Positions 9,538-18,877 are shown, counted from the first letter of the stretch. The stretch is DNA of 64,000 nucleotides from Deltaproteobacteria bacterium (GCA_016192705.1 JACPTQ010000009.1:44075-108074); one strand, 5' to 3'. A program made the numbers and translations. Notes: a model not told the origin generated them from the letters alone.

Positions 9538-10676
9538 GCGCCCGTCTCAACCCAACTCGGCGCGCTTCCCCCGCCCAAGAGCCACTCATAGGTCTTGCGC
9601 ATTTTCTCGCCCACTGAACTCCACGAATAATGGCGCGCCACGAAGTCGCGTCCCCGCTCGCCCATCGCCCGCAGGTCATCAGCCGACGTGGACAGCGCCG
9701 AGCGCAGCGCATCCGCGAGCGGCGGTACACCGATATCAATCCACCAACCCACCCGAGTCTCCTCGAGCCATCGCCACGGCGTCCGCTTCGTCGTGATGAC
9801 CGGAAGCCCGTGGGCGAGCGCCTCGCCAACGACCATGCCAAAATTCTCGTCAAAGCTCGGCAACACGAATACGTTCGCGGATGCGAAAACATCCGTCTTC
9901 TCTTCCCCGTATCGCGCATCCAGAAACTCGACGCGCACATTCATCAGTCGACGCGAGAGACTCCTGAGCGACTCCAAGTATCTCGTCGGTCCAGGCCCGC
10001 AAATGACGAGCTCCCAGTCCGGGGCGTCGGCCTCCACGAGGTTCCACGCGCGAAGGAGATTCTCGAGCCCCTTCTTCTTATCGAGTCGCCCCAATGAAAG
10101 GACGCGCTTTCGCGTCGTTACGACAGCGCGCTGCACCGATCGCGAAGCAGGTTCGACACCATTTGGAATGACCGCAATCGGCATTCGAAACCCGAGACGT
10201 CGCAAATCCTGGCGCTCCAAATCCGACGTCGCGTGAAGACACGACGCGCGAAGAAGCGAAGAACGTTGGAGCAAAAACCACATGATCCATTTCTTGACGC
10301 GTGAATACGCAACGGCTGGCGGTGCCAACATGCCTCGAGGCGCGAGAACAAACGGCACTTTCGCCAGGCGCGCCGCGCGCTCGGCATAAATCGCTGGCAT
10401 CATCCAGATGCCGTGGTTATGCACAAGATCCGCGGTTTGAGATTCAATCGCGAGCCCCCTGCGCATCGCGGGGGAAACGCCGAGCCGACGCGGGAAGCGC
10501 CAAAATGGATGACAGGTCACGGGAAACGAGAACTCGCGAACACCGGTTTCCCAGTCAAGTGTGTGAATCGCCACGTCGACGCCAGCATTCTTGAGCGCCA
10601 AGCAGAGCGCCGGCACAGATGTCGGCGGGCCACCCCGTTCTCGGTTAAGCCCAGGCAAAACATGGATAACCTTCAT
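9534..10676 (-). CDS. Glycosyltransferase family 4
   Basis: This 380-residue retaining GT-B glycosyltransferase has an N-terminal domain beginning MKVIHVLPGLNRERGGP and, mid-domain, HGIWMM and LAPRGMLAP, common in colanic-acid-type GT4 enzymes. The C-terminal domain has VLSLGRLDKKKG, then PSFDENFGMVVGEALAHG. This contains the E-x7-E catalytic element that positions the nucleotide sugar. I prefer the ATG at 10676, where similarity begins. The frame is open to 10838, but that stretch overlaps the start of the divergent carbamoyltransferase. Its end reaches into the gmd remnant. Confidence 0.9.
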   Translation of the reverse strand: MKVIHVLPGLNRERGGPPTSVPALCLALKNAGVDVAIHTLDWETGVREFSFPVTCHPFWRFPRRLGVSPAMRRGLAIESQTADLVHNHGIWMMPAIYAERAARLAKVPFVLAPRGMLAPPAVAYSRVKKWIMWFLLQRSSLLRASCLHATSDLERQDLRRLGFRMPIAVIPNGVEPASRSVQRAVVTTRKRVLSLGRLDKKKGLENLLRAWNLVEADAPDWELVICGPGPTRYLESLRSLSRRLMNVRVEFLDARYGEEKTDVFASANVFVLPSFDENFGMVVGEALAHGLPVITTKRTPWRWLEETRVGWWIDIGVPPLADALRSALSTSADDLRAMGERGRDFVARHYSWSSVGEKMRKTYEWLLGGGSAPSWVETGA

Positions 10677-10769
10677 GCGCCGACAACGAATGTAGTGGGA
10701 CGCGCCGCACGCGGCAAGCATGTAACTGGACATCGCCCGGGCGCGTTCGTATTCTGATTGTGTACCGGA

Positions 10770-12515
10770 ATGAGTGTCGTTCTCGGAATAAACGCGTTTC
10801 ATCCAGGCGCCGCCGCGGCCGTCGTTGTTGACGGTCACCCGGTCGCGGCGATTGCCGAAGAGCGGCTCAACCGCGTGAAGTACTACGCGAAGTTCCCCAA
10901 GCTCGCAATCCAGCGGTGCCTAGAGATGGCGGGCGTGACGTGGCGCGACGTCGACGCCGTCGCGATTGGGCGCGATGCTTCGGCGAACGTGAACAAGAAA
11001 ATCGAGTACGCCCTCAAGAACCCCAGCAACCTTTTGAACCTCCTCAAGATTAAGCGGTCGCGCGGCCGCCTCGACGATCTTCGCGCGCTCATCGCGACCG
11101 AATGCGACGTCCCGACGGCGTCGCTCCGATTCAACCAGCACAACATCGAGCATCACCTCGCGCACACGGCCAGTTCGTATTTCGTTTCGCCCTGGGACCA
11201 CGCGGCCGGAATCACCATCGACGGCTCGGGCGATTTCGTGACGTGCCTCCTGTCCGAGTGCCGCGGCGACACGATTGAAACCAAACGCCGCATTTTCGTG
11301 CCGCACTCTCTCGGCTCGCTCTACACGATGATCTGCCAGTTTATCGGTTACGGCACATACGGCGACGAAGGCAAAGTGATGGGTCTTGCACCGCTCGGCA
11401 CCGACCGCCACCGCGCGCTTTTCGACGACATGATCACCCTCACCACGAAGGGACTTGAGCTGAATCCAAAATACTTCGTCCCCTTCGGCGCCAATCAGGG
11501 GATGACGATTCGCGACAACGGCGAGATGGAGCTGCAGCGCCATTACTCTGATCTTGTCGTCGACAAGTTTGGGCTGCCGCGGGTCCGCCACGCCGAGCTC
11601 ACCGACCGCGACAAGGATCTCGCGTTCGGCCTCCAGCGCGTTTTCGAGACGGCGTATTTTCATTTGTTGAACTTGCTTCACCGTCTCGTTCCATCCGATC
11701 GCGTTGTGATGGCCGGCGGTTGCGCGCTCAACAGCGTTGCGAACGGGAAGCTGTTTGGTGAAACACCGTTTCGTGAAACCTGCATCCAGCCGGCCGCGGG
11801 CGACGAGGGGCTTGCGCTTGGAGCCGCACTGTACGTGAGCAACATTTTCTTGAAAGAGAAAAAGCGTTTCGTTATGCAGAACGCGTACCTCGGACCCGAG
11901 TTCAGCGACGACGCCATCCAGCGCGACCTTGAGAGAAGTGGCGTTCCGTTCGCCCGCTGCGATCGCGGGGCTCTCCTCGACGAGACCGTCGTCGATCTCG
12001 TCGCCGGACGTGTCGTCGGCTGGTTTCAAGGGCGGATGGAGTGGGGACCGCGCGCGCTCGGCAACCGCTCAATCCTCGCGCACCCCGGCCTCCCGGACAT
12101 GAAGGATGTCCTGAACGCGCGCATCAAGCACCGCGAGTGGTTCCGTCCGTTTGCCCCATCGATCCTCGCCGAGCATCAGTCCGACGTGTTCGAGCACGAT
12201 CACCCGTCGCCGTACATGCTGCACGTCTACAAGATTCGACCGGCCTGGCGCGAAAAGCTCGTCGCGGTCAATCACGTTGACGACACGGGACGCCTCCAAA
12301 CCGTGGCGCGCGATGAAAACCCGCTCTACTATGACCTGATTCAGAAATTCTTTGAGAAAACCGGCATCCCCGTCATCCTTAATACGAGCTTCAATGAAAA
12401 CGAGCCGATCGTCTGCGCGCCGCAAGAAGCGATCGATTGTTACCGGCGCACGAAAATGGACACCTTGGTGATCGGCCCGTTTGTTTGCCGAAAACAGAAT
12501 CAGGGAGCCGCGTAA
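10770..12515 (+). CDS. Carbamoyltransferase, NodU/CmcH family
   Basis: This is a full-length 581-residue O-carbamoyltransferase that activates carbamoyl phosphate with ATP and passes the carbamoyl group to a sugar hydroxyl. The N-terminal domain has LGINAFHPGAAAAVV, the histidine motif HNIEHHLAHTA, GTYGDEGKVMGLAPLG and MAGGCALNSVANG. The C-terminal domain has GRMEWGPRALGNRS, EWFRPFAPS and NTSFNENEPIV. It is the complete counterpart of the partial gene at the left edge. The ATG at 10770 is chosen by homology; no strong ribosome site is visible. It converges with the Wzc homologue 9 bases further on. Confidence 0.95.
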   Translation: MSVVLGINAFHPGAAAAVVVDGHPVAAIAEERLNRVKYYAKFPKLAIQRCLEMAGVTWRDVDAVAIGRDASANVNKKIEYALKNPSNLLNLLKIKRSRGRLDDLRALIATECDVPTASLRFNQHNIEHHLAHTASSYFVSPWDHAAGITIDGSGDFVTCLLSECRGDTIETKRRIFVPHSLGSLYTMICQFIGYGTYGDEGKVMGLAPLGTDRHRALFDDMITLTTKGLELNPKYFVPFGANQGMTIRDNGEMELQRHYSDLVVDKFGLPRVRHAELTDRDKDLAFGLQRVFETAYFHLLNLLHRLVPSDRVVMAGGCALNSVANGKLFGETPFRETCIQPAAGDEGLALGAALYVSNIFLKEKKRFVMQNAYLGPEFSDDAIQRDLERSGVPFARCDRGALLDETVVDLVAGRVVGWFQGRMEWGPRALGNRSILAHPGLPDMKDVLNARIKHREWFRPFAPSILAEHQSDVFEHDHPSPYMLHVYKIRPAWREKLVAVNHVDDTGRLQTVARDENPLYYDLIQKFFEKTGIPVILNTSFNENEPIVCAPQEAIDCYRRTKMDTLVIGPFVCRKQNQGAA

Positions 12516-12524
12516 AGAGCCCCC

Positions 12525-14768
12525 CTACGCACCCGCGCCGTCGGGGCCCGAACTCGGCGACGACTCCGCTGTCCCGGGCCGGCTGTAGTACCCGTATCGC
12601 CGCGTGTAGCCATAATGGTAGTAATAGCCGTAGCGTCGATCCTCGAGGTCAACGCTGTTTAGAATTGTGCCGAGCAAGTGGGCCTTGAGGGCCCGAAGTT
12701 GCCGCGTGCTGCGGCGCAGCGACTCGCGTGCCGTGCGCGCGCCGTTCGCAACGAGCACCGTCCCGTCGCACACGGTCGCGAGCAGGAGCGCATCGGCGAC
12801 AACAAGGCTGGGCGGCGAATCGTAAATCACCATATCAAACCGATCGACAAGCAACTCAAAGACCTTCTTGAACCGCGCGGATTGAAGAAGCTCGCTCGGA
12901 TTGGGCGGAACCGGCCCGCACAAGAGGAGAGACAGATGCGGAATTCCCGAGTCAACCAAAACCTCCTCGAGAGGAATGTCCATCAAAATCAGCGACGAGA
13001 TCCCCTTGTCGTTCTGCTTTCCGTAAACGCGATGAATGTTGGGACGCCGCATGTCGGTATCAACCAAAACAACGCGCTTCCCCGTGAGCGCCACAGACGT
13101 CGCGAGATTGCACGCGACGGTTGTCTTCCCCTCTTCGGGGCCCGAACTCGTGACGACAATGCTCCGAAGCGGTTTATCGGGCGACATGAAAAACAAGTTC
13201 GTCCGAATCGCCCGCACCGCCTCGCTCACAAACGACTGCGGGTCGACTTCGCTGCTTCGCGCGGGCGGACTCTTGGCGACGCGCGCATTGCGGACGAGCG
13301 GAACAATTCCGAGGAACGTCGCCCCCGTCAGCGCCTCGACCTGTTCCTGGGTTCGAACCGAGGTATCCAAACTGTTGAGCAGCATCGCGAGAAAAACCCC
13401 CAACACGATCCCAAGCACCAACCCAACCGCGAGGTTCACCATGAACCGAGGCCGCACGGGAGCTCTGGGAACCTGCGCGCGGTCAAGCACGGTGACGTTG
13501 TTCGCGATCTGCGTCTCGTCCTTCGTCAGCTCGATCTCCTTGATGCGCTGAAGCACGCGCGACAGCGACATCTCCGAGTACTTCACGTCGCGCAAAAGCC
13601 CACTGTAATCCGCCTCCCGCGCCGTCAATTGCCGCGCAACCGAATCATCCCGCTGAAACGCGACGTGCGCCTCGCGTTCAAGCTTCTGCAGCGCCCTCAA
13701 ATTCGCCTCTCGCTCCTTGGTCGACACATTTCGATTCTTTCGAAACTTCGCGACCTCTTCCGTCAGCGCCGCGCGCGCCGTCTCGAGCTCTTTTTTCACA
13801 TCGCGAACGTCCTGATATTTCTCTTGGTACCGCTCGAGCAGCTTTTTGTAGCGTCGGTCGATTTCGGAAATATCCGCCTTGAGGCGCTGAACAAGCGCGT
13901 TCTGAAGCACGGCACTCGAAACCTCCGGATTCGCCCAATCGCCGTTGAGCTTCTTGAGCTCCGCGAGCTCCTTTTCGAGTGAGTTCCGGCTCCACGTCAC
14001 CTCTTGGTATTTTTTCCACGCCGATTGTAGCTTTTCGCTCTGTATTCTTAGGTTGTCCTCAAATCCTGGCACGCGGAACCCGTGCTTCACCCGAAACTCC
14101 GAAAGCACACGCTCGGCGCTCGCGAGCTTCTGTTCGAGCCCTGGCACCGCGCCGACGAGCTTCGCAAGCGCGTCCTGCGTCGTGCTCCCTTTTCGCGCCA
14201 CATTAAACTCACGATACGCCTCGGCCACCGCAATCGACAGCCGCTGGGCGCGCGTCGGCTCAGAGTCCTCAACCACCACAGCCACCACCCGGCTGTCACG
14301 CACCGGCTCAACCCGCGTCGCACCAACGAGCCGCGAAACGGGGTCTGTGCGCTTGAGCGCCTCCGCAAGCCGGGGTGTTCCTTCGAGCTCCTTGAGCCCC
14401 AGAAAATCGAGGTCGCGCGCAAGCCCCTCCGCGCGCACCACGCGCTCTGCGACGGCACGGCTTCGAATCACCTGATACTGGGTCTGAAAAAACTCCTTCG
14501 ACGCCCAATATCCGCCCGTTCCCAGCTCGACGACTTCGCGAACGTTTGTGATGACTTGCGGCGTTTGCGTGTTGATTTCAACCGTCGTCTTCGCCGCAAA
14601 AATCCGAATCTGACTGTCGGTCCAAAAAAAAGTCCCCGTCGAAACACCTGCGGCGACCAACAAAATGAGCCACTTGCGGCGCAACAAAAGCCGCCCAAAC
14701 TCGATGGCGCGCTCAAGGGAAAGCGACGACTCATCGCGGGCGTCCGCCGTCTGCGGGGCTTCGACCAT
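12525..14768 (-). CDS. wzc: Chain-length determinant/bacterial tyrosine kinase (Wzc-like)
   Basis: This 747-residue inner-membrane protein controls polysaccharide polymerisation and export. Helix 1 lies at about residues 33-50. A long periplasmic Wzz domain with heptad-rich coiled coils follows (about 200-420), then a Pro-rich segment and helix 2 (about 444-464). The cytoplasmic BY-kinase has Walker A SSGPEEGKTT (541-550), Walker A' VLVDTDMRRP (567-576) and Walker B MVIYDSPP. The tail has nine tyrosines within sixteen residues, the autophosphorylation cluster whose phosphorylation state drives oligomer cycling. It is transcribed away from rimO. No outer-membrane Wza or phosphatase Wzb is visible in the window. 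Confidence 0.95.
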   Translation of the reverse strand: MVEAPQTADARDESSLSLERAIEFGRLLLRRKWLILLVAAGVSTGTFFWTDSQIRIFAAKTTVEINTQTPQVITNVREVVELGTGGYWASKEFFQTQYQVIRSRAVAERVVRAEGLARDLDFLGLKELEGTPRLAEALKRTDPVSRLVGATRVEPVRDSRVVAVVVEDSEPTRAQRLSIAVAEAYREFNVARKGSTTQDALAKLVGAVPGLEQKLASAERVLSEFRVKHGFRVPGFEDNLRIQSEKLQSAWKKYQEVTWSRNSLEKELAELKKLNGDWANPEVSSAVLQNALVQRLKADISEIDRRYKKLLERYQEKYQDVRDVKKELETARAALTEEVAKFRKNRNVSTKEREANLRALQKLEREAHVAFQRDDSVARQLTAREADYSGLLRDVKYSEMSLSRVLQRIKEIELTKDETQIANNVTVLDRAQVPRAPVRPRFMVNLAVGLVLGIVLGVFLAMLLNSLDTSVRTQEQVEALTGATFLGIVPLVRNARVAKSPPARSSEVDPQSFVSEAVRAIRTNLFFMSPDKPLRSIVVTSSGPEEGKTTVACNLATSVALTGKRVVLVDTDMRRPNIHRVYGKQNDKGISSLILMDIPLEEVLVDSGIPHLSLLLCGPVPPNPSELLQSARFKKVFELLVDRFDMVIYDSPPSLVVADALLLATVCDGTVLVANGARTARESLRRSTRQLRALKAHLLGTILNSVDLEDRRYGYYYHYGYTRRYGYYSRPGTAESSPSSGPDGAGA

Positions 14769-14800
14769 TCACCCGTAATGGTAACCGAAAGGAGAAACCG

Positions 14801-14829
14801 CTTCCAGGCGTCGCCAAAATCTGTATAAT
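14801..14829 (+). promoter_or_regulatory. Putative sigma-70 promoter for rimO
   Basis: A perfect TATAAT at 14824-14829 is preceded, after 17 bases, by CTTCCA at 14801-14806 (three matches to TTGACA). Transcription would begin about 8 bases before the rimO ATG, which has no Shine-Dalgarno sequence, so a very short leader is expected. The same AT-rich core reads TTATAC on the other strand and could serve the divergent wzc gene. Confidence 0.5.
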
Positions 14830-14843
14830 GACGGGTTTGCACG

Positions 14844-16250
14844 ATGGCGAATCGCACACTCCATATGGTCTCGCTCGGTTGCCCGAAAAACCTCGTCGAC
14901 AGCGAGGTGATGCTTGGGAGCCTTCTCGAGACGGGGTACCGCGTCATCGACGATCCCGCGAAAGCCGCGCTCATTCTCGTCAACACATGCGCGTTCATCG
15001 ACGCGTCAAAAAAGGAATCCGTCGACGCCATTCTTGAAATGGCAGCGCAAAAGGAGAGCGGCAGTTGCGAACGCCTCGTCGTCACGGGATGCCTCGCGCA
15101 GCGTTACGTCGACGCGCTTCGCCACGAGATCCCCGAGGTCGACTTATGGGTCGGCACCGGCGAATTCCAGAACATCGCGGCGCTCGTCGCTGAGCCGCCC
15201 GCGGACGGTGTCGCGGTCGCAAACCCCGTGTACGTCTACGACTCGCGCGTGACACGTGTGAACTCGCGGCCGGCGCACAGCGTGTATGTGAAGGTCAGCG
15301 AGGGCTGCGGCAACCCCTGCACGTTTTGCATCATCCCCAAGCTTCGCGGCGACTTGAGGAGTCGTGCCATCTCCGATATCGCGGCCGAGGTTGCGAACTT
15401 GGCGTCGCGCGGAATGTTTGAGGTGAACCTCATCGCGCAAGACTTGAACGCCTACGGCGCGGATCGCCACGACGGCACCGACCTCGCGAAACTGCTCCGC
15501 GCGATCGCGCGCATCGATGGCGTCGGCTGGGTGCGCCTCCATTACCTTTACCCACGGCCATTTCCGCGCGACCTGCTCTCGGCGATCGCCGAGGAACCGC
15601 GCGTCGCGAAGTACATCGACATCCCGTTTCAGCACATCTCGGATCGCATTTTGCGCGCAATGAAGCGCGGGCGAGGCGAAAAATTCCATCGCGAGCTCGT
15701 GGAAAAACTGCGCGCGGCGATCCCGAGGGTTTCGCTCCGTACGTCGCTCATTGTTGGCTTTCCTGGCGAGACCGACCGCGACTTTGAGCGCCTCTACGAC
15801 TTCGTGGAAGAAATGCGCTTCGACCATGTTGGCGTTTTCGAATACTCGCCCGAGGAGGGGACACCGGCGGGCACGATGCGGCGACAAGTCCCAGCGCGCG
15901 TGAAAGCTGAGCGGCGCCATCGGCTCCTCACGCTTCAGCGACGTCTTTCACGAGAGCGGCTCGCCGCGTACGTGGGTCGCGAGGTCGATGTGTTGGTTGA
16001 CGAAGTCGCCGAGCAGGCGCGGGGCCGCCTCGAATCGCAGGCGCCTGAAGTTGACGGCCACGTCGTCCTGCGCGGGTCGTGCCGACCAGGCGATCTCGTG
16101 CGTGCGCGCATCGCGTCGAGTGGCGATTACGATCTGTCCGCAGAGGTCGTCCAGATCCTCCAGCCATCGCGGCTCGCGTCGACATCGCGGACGCCGGCGA
16201 CCAGTGCACAAATCCAGCTCGCCTCACGCGCACTCCCCGTCATTGGCTGA
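14844..16250 (+). CDS. rimO: Ribosomal protein S12 methylthiotransferase RimO
   Basis: This radical-SAM enzyme adds a methylthio group to the conserved aspartate of ribosomal protein S12. It has 468 residues. The N-terminal UPF0004 domain has cysteines at 13, 49 and 83 for the auxiliary [4Fe-4S] cluster (LGCPKN, NTCAF, TGCLAQ). The radical-SAM triad is C155-x3-C159-x2-C162 in GCGNPCTFCIIP. PFQHISDRIL and TSLIVGFPGE are family landmarks, and a C-terminal TRAM domain follows (about 375-450). The sequence after the TRAM domain is unusually Ser/Ala-rich. It precedes ddl by 31 bases. Confidence 0.96.
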   Translation: MANRTLHMVSLGCPKNLVDSEVMLGSLLETGYRVIDDPAKAALILVNTCAFIDASKKESVDAILEMAAQKESGSCERLVVTGCLAQRYVDALRHEIPEVDLWVGTGEFQNIAALVAEPPADGVAVANPVYVYDSRVTRVNSRPAHSVYVKVSEGCGNPCTFCIIPKLRGDLRSRAISDIAAEVANLASRGMFEVNLIAQDLNAYGADRHDGTDLAKLLRAIARIDGVGWVRLHYLYPRPFPRDLLSAIAEEPRVAKYIDIPFQHISDRILRAMKRGRGEKFHRELVEKLRAAIPRVSLRTSLIVGFPGETDRDFERLYDFVEEMRFDHVGVFEYSPEEGTPAGTMRRQVPARVKAERRHRLLTLQRRLSRERLAAYVGREVDVLVDEVAEQARGRLESQAPEVDGHVVLRGSCRPGDLVRARIASSGDYDLSAEVVQILQPSRLASTSRTPATSAQIQLASRALPVIG

Positions 16251-16281
16251 AATCCCCGCGCCGCTGCGATACAGTTTCCCC

Positions 16282-17460
16282 ATGTCGATAAAGATCCGCG
16301 TCGCAATCCTTTACGGCGGGCGTTCCGCCGAACACGAAGTTTCGCTTCTCTCCGCGCGCAATGTCGTCGCCGCACTTGACCGTTCGCGCTTCGAACCAAT
16401 TCTTGTCGGTATCGACAAGCAAGGCGCTTGGAGGCTGCAAGACAAACGAGCGCTCCTCGAAGCCCCGCGCGATCCGCGCCTCGTGCGTTTGAACACCGCT
16501 GGACCCACAGTGTCGCTCACGTCAGAAGATTTCAACGCCAAGGCGCAAAGGAGCAAAGACGCAAAAAACGAAACCTCTTCCCTTGGCGTCTCCGCGCCTT
16601 TGCGTCAAGCTCCGACCCTCGTATCCACGAATGCCGTCGCCGCCGAAGTCGTTTTTCCGGTCCTGCACGGACCGATGGGCGAGGACGGAACCGTTCAGGG
16701 AATGCTCGAGCTTGCGGGACTACCCTACGTCGGCGCAGGCGTTCTCGGCTCAGCGGTCGGCATGGATAAAGACGTCATGAAGCGACTCCTTCGCGACGCT
16801 GGATTGCCTGTGACGCCGTTTCGCACGATTCGCAAATCCGATTTCGCGCGGGATCCCGCGGCGTCATGCGCTCTTGCGGCTGAAGTTGGATTCCCGATCT
16901 TCACGAAACCCGCCAATCTCGGGTCGTCCGTCGGCGTGCGTCGCGTCGCATCGGCCAGCGAACTTCGCGACGCGCTCGCGCACGCGTTCGCGTTCGACAC
17001 GAAGGCGCTTACCGAAGCCGCCGTCGATGGTCGCGAAATCGAATGCTCCGTGCTCGGCAACGACACTCCCATCGCGTCGCTCCCGGGCGAAATCATCGTT
17101 CATCACAAGGACGGGTTTTACTCGTACGATGCAAAGTACATCGATGAAAACGGCGCCGCGCTTGAAATTCCCGCGAAACTCACGCCCGAACAAATCGGCG
17201 TCGTTCAATCCCTCGCCGTTCGCGCGTTCCATGCGCTCGAATGTTCAGGCCTCGCGCGCGTCGACCTCTTCTTGCGCCGCACGGACGGTGCGTTCATTGT
17301 AAACGAAATCAATACAATTCCCGGGTTCACGGCCATCTCGATGTACCCAAAGCTTTGGGAAGCAAGCGGCATCGGCCCAACGGAACTCGTGTCGCGACTC
17401 ATCGACCTCGCGCTTGAGCGTCACGCCGAGCGACAAAAACTCAAAACGTCAGGCGAATGA
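16282..17460 (+). CDS. ddl: D-alanine--D-alanine ligase
   Basis: This enzyme makes the D-Ala-D-Ala dipeptide of peptidoglycan with ATP in the cytoplasm. The N-terminus has ILYGGRSAEHEVSLLSA, then PVLHGPMGEDGTVQGMLE, the ATP-grasp lysine region FTKPANLGSSVGV and the metal-binding EINTIPGF. Its 392 residues exceed the common 305-370. Part of the excess is a stretch of about 26 residues rich in Lys, Ala and Gln, encoded by a palindromic repeat at 16533-16606, in the N-terminal domain just before the strand leading to PVLHG. The ATG at 16282 is set by homology; no clear ribosome site is seen, and coupling to rimO is possible. Confidence 0.95.
   Translation: MSIKIRVAILYGGRSAEHEVSLLSARNVVAALDRSRFEPILVGIDKQGAWRLQDKRALLEAPRDPRLVRLNTAGPTVSLTSEDFNAKAQRSKDAKNETSSLGVSAPLRQAPTLVSTNAVAAEVVFPVLHGPMGEDGTVQGMLELAGLPYVGAGVLGSAVGMDKDVMKRLLRDAGLPVTPFRTIRKSDFARDPAASCALAAEVGFPIFTKPANLGSSVGVRRVASASELRDALAHAFAFDTKALTEAAVDGREIECSVLGNDTPIASLPGEIIVHHKDGFYSYDAKYIDENGAALEIPAKLTPEQIGVVQSLAVRAFHALECSGLARVDLFLRRTDGAFIVNEINTIPGFTAISMYPKLWEASGIGPTELVSRLIDLALERHAERQKLKTSGE
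16533..16606. repeat. Palindromic repeat inserted in frame within ddl
   Basis: Two imperfect inverted arms, AACGCCAAGGCGCAAAGG on the left and GGCGTCTCCGCGCCTTTGCG on the right, surround an A-rich centre. The same word family (GGCGCAAAG or AGAGGCGC and complements) recurs at 29539-29603 and 56811-56833, both outside genes. The element adds a whole number of codons and keeps the ddl frame open. Confidence 0.6.
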
Positions 17461-17469
17461 AACGCGCGC

Positions 17470-18852
17470 TCAAGGACGTCTCACCTGCGCAAGCCGTCCT
17501 GTCGCGGGATCAACGAGACTAAAAAAAGTCCCCGCACCACGATGCGCGAACTGTCCAAACTTCGCGGTGCGTGCGTCGATCTCCTCTTGTGTGACAACAA
17601 GCTTTCGCAAAACCCCCGTCGCCACGGCCTTTTCGCCGCGCAGGTCCGGCGCATCGCTCGCAACGTCAACACTCAAAAGCGTCGCAATTTTTGAACTCTC
17701 GACGACACCCTCCAGCGTGACGAGCCTCCCGACGGCCGCGCCGAGTTGCGATGCGTCCCTGACGACGATCGGCGCCTCGCCGCTCGGTGTCCAATTGCTG
17801 TCGCGCCGATCCCCGAACCGCTCCCGCACCCTCTTCGCGCGCTCCACGTACTTCACGAACGCGGGAATCGCGATTGCGCTCATCATTCCGACCGTCGCAA
17901 AATCATCAAACGCAAGTGTCATCGCGCCGGTCAAGAACTTCCCCTCGCGCGCAACCTTCGCGCCGTCGACCATCTTCGTGAGCTTGTCGACGCCGCCCAC
18001 GAGCGACACGCCGACCGCGGCTTGTGGCGGCAACCGGTCGATCATTCCGCGATACTTCGCGATCGCTTCCTTCGCCTTCACTTCATAAGCAACAAGATCG
18101 GCCTCGTCGCCAGAGCCCCCCGCAACCAAGCGATACCCAGACGCGCTCTTTTCAGCGACCGCAAAAATGGTCCGAAACCGCAGCTTCCCATCGATCTTTC
18201 CAAATCCAAACGCCCCAAACGTTTCCCCGCCAAACCCCTTGCGCAAACCACGCACGTCGCGAAGTGCCGCGACCCCAGGATGATCGACTTTTTTCTCGCT
18301 TTTCTCCCACGCCGCGATCTCGTCGAGCAGGTCCTTCGATTTCGACACCACGACGAACTCGCCGAGGTCGCGGCTCGCCGCCATCACGTCAGCGGCCTTC
18401 GCACCAGCACCGCGAGGAACGAACGCTGCGATCCCCATGCGGCACAACGCAAACACGACACGCGTATACCCAGACGGATCAAAGCCGAGCTCCTTGGTGA
18501 TCTCTTCGCGTACCTTCGCCCGCGCTTTCGCCGGATCGAGAAGACCGGCGAGCTTCGGATTTGACGCGACGAGCCCCACACCCAACGGAGATTTCGCGAT
18601 GTCACCGACCGTCTTCAACAACTTTGTCACGAGCCCCTTGTCGCCGAGAAGTGGTTCAACCGATCCCCATGCGACGCCGTCGCAGCCGTTCGGAGGCGTC
18701 AAAACAACAATTCGGTCGAGTTCATCCGCGCCGCGCGCAGCCGACATCGCGCTCGCGTCGGTCGCCGTCCCATCCGATTGGCGAATCACAAACACGAGCG
18801 CCGCCACGAACGCGGCGGCCCCGACCCAAATGGCGATGGCCTCTTTTTTCAT
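17470..18852 (-). CDS. Membrane-anchored protein of unknown function with an internal pilin-like motif
   Basis: I do not recognise this 460-residue protein. It starts with a short charged stretch and one helix (about residues 5-23), so most of it should lie outside the cytoplasmic membrane. The middle is an alpha/beta region with VVFALCRMGIAAFVPRG. Near residue 325 (counting from the upstream ATG) there is MMSAIAIPAFVKYVERAK, which closely resembles the hydrophobic N-terminal helix of type IV pilins (AIxAIPAxxxYxxRA) but is internal. The C-terminal 90 residues (RLVTLEGVVESSK, DLRGEKAVATGVL) could form a small beta-barrel. The ATG at 18852 is preferred over the one at 18858 because AGGAGGGG then sits at normal spacing. 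It lies downstream of the cyclic-nucleotide-binding gene. Confidence 0.6.
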   Translation of the reverse strand: MKKEAIAIWVGAAAFVAALVFVIRQSDGTATDASAMSAARGADELDRIVVLTPPNGCDGVAWGSVEPLLGDKGLVTKLLKTVGDIAKSPLGVGLVASNPKLAGLLDPAKARAKVREEITKELGFDPSGYTRVVFALCRMGIAAFVPRGAGAKAADVMAASRDLGEFVVVSKSKDLLDEIAAWEKSEKKVDHPGVAALRDVRGLRKGFGGETFGAFGFGKIDGKLRFRTIFAVAEKSASGYRLVAGGSGDEADLVAYEVKAKEAIAKYRGMIDRLPPQAAVGVSLVGGVDKLTKMVDGAKVAREGKFLTGAMTLAFDDFATVGMMSAIAIPAFVKYVERAKRVRERFGDRRDSNWTPSGEAPIVVRDASQLGAAVGRLVTLEGVVESSKIATLLSVDVASDAPDLRGEKAVATGVLRKLVVTQEEIDARTAKFGQFAHRGAGTFFSLVDPATGRLAQVRRP

Positions 18853-18877
18853 CGACATCCCCTCCTCGCCTAAACGG

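Noticed and set aside
12678..13982. 434-codon open frame on the plus strand
   Set aside because: Antisense to wzc; Arg-rich with no family similarity.
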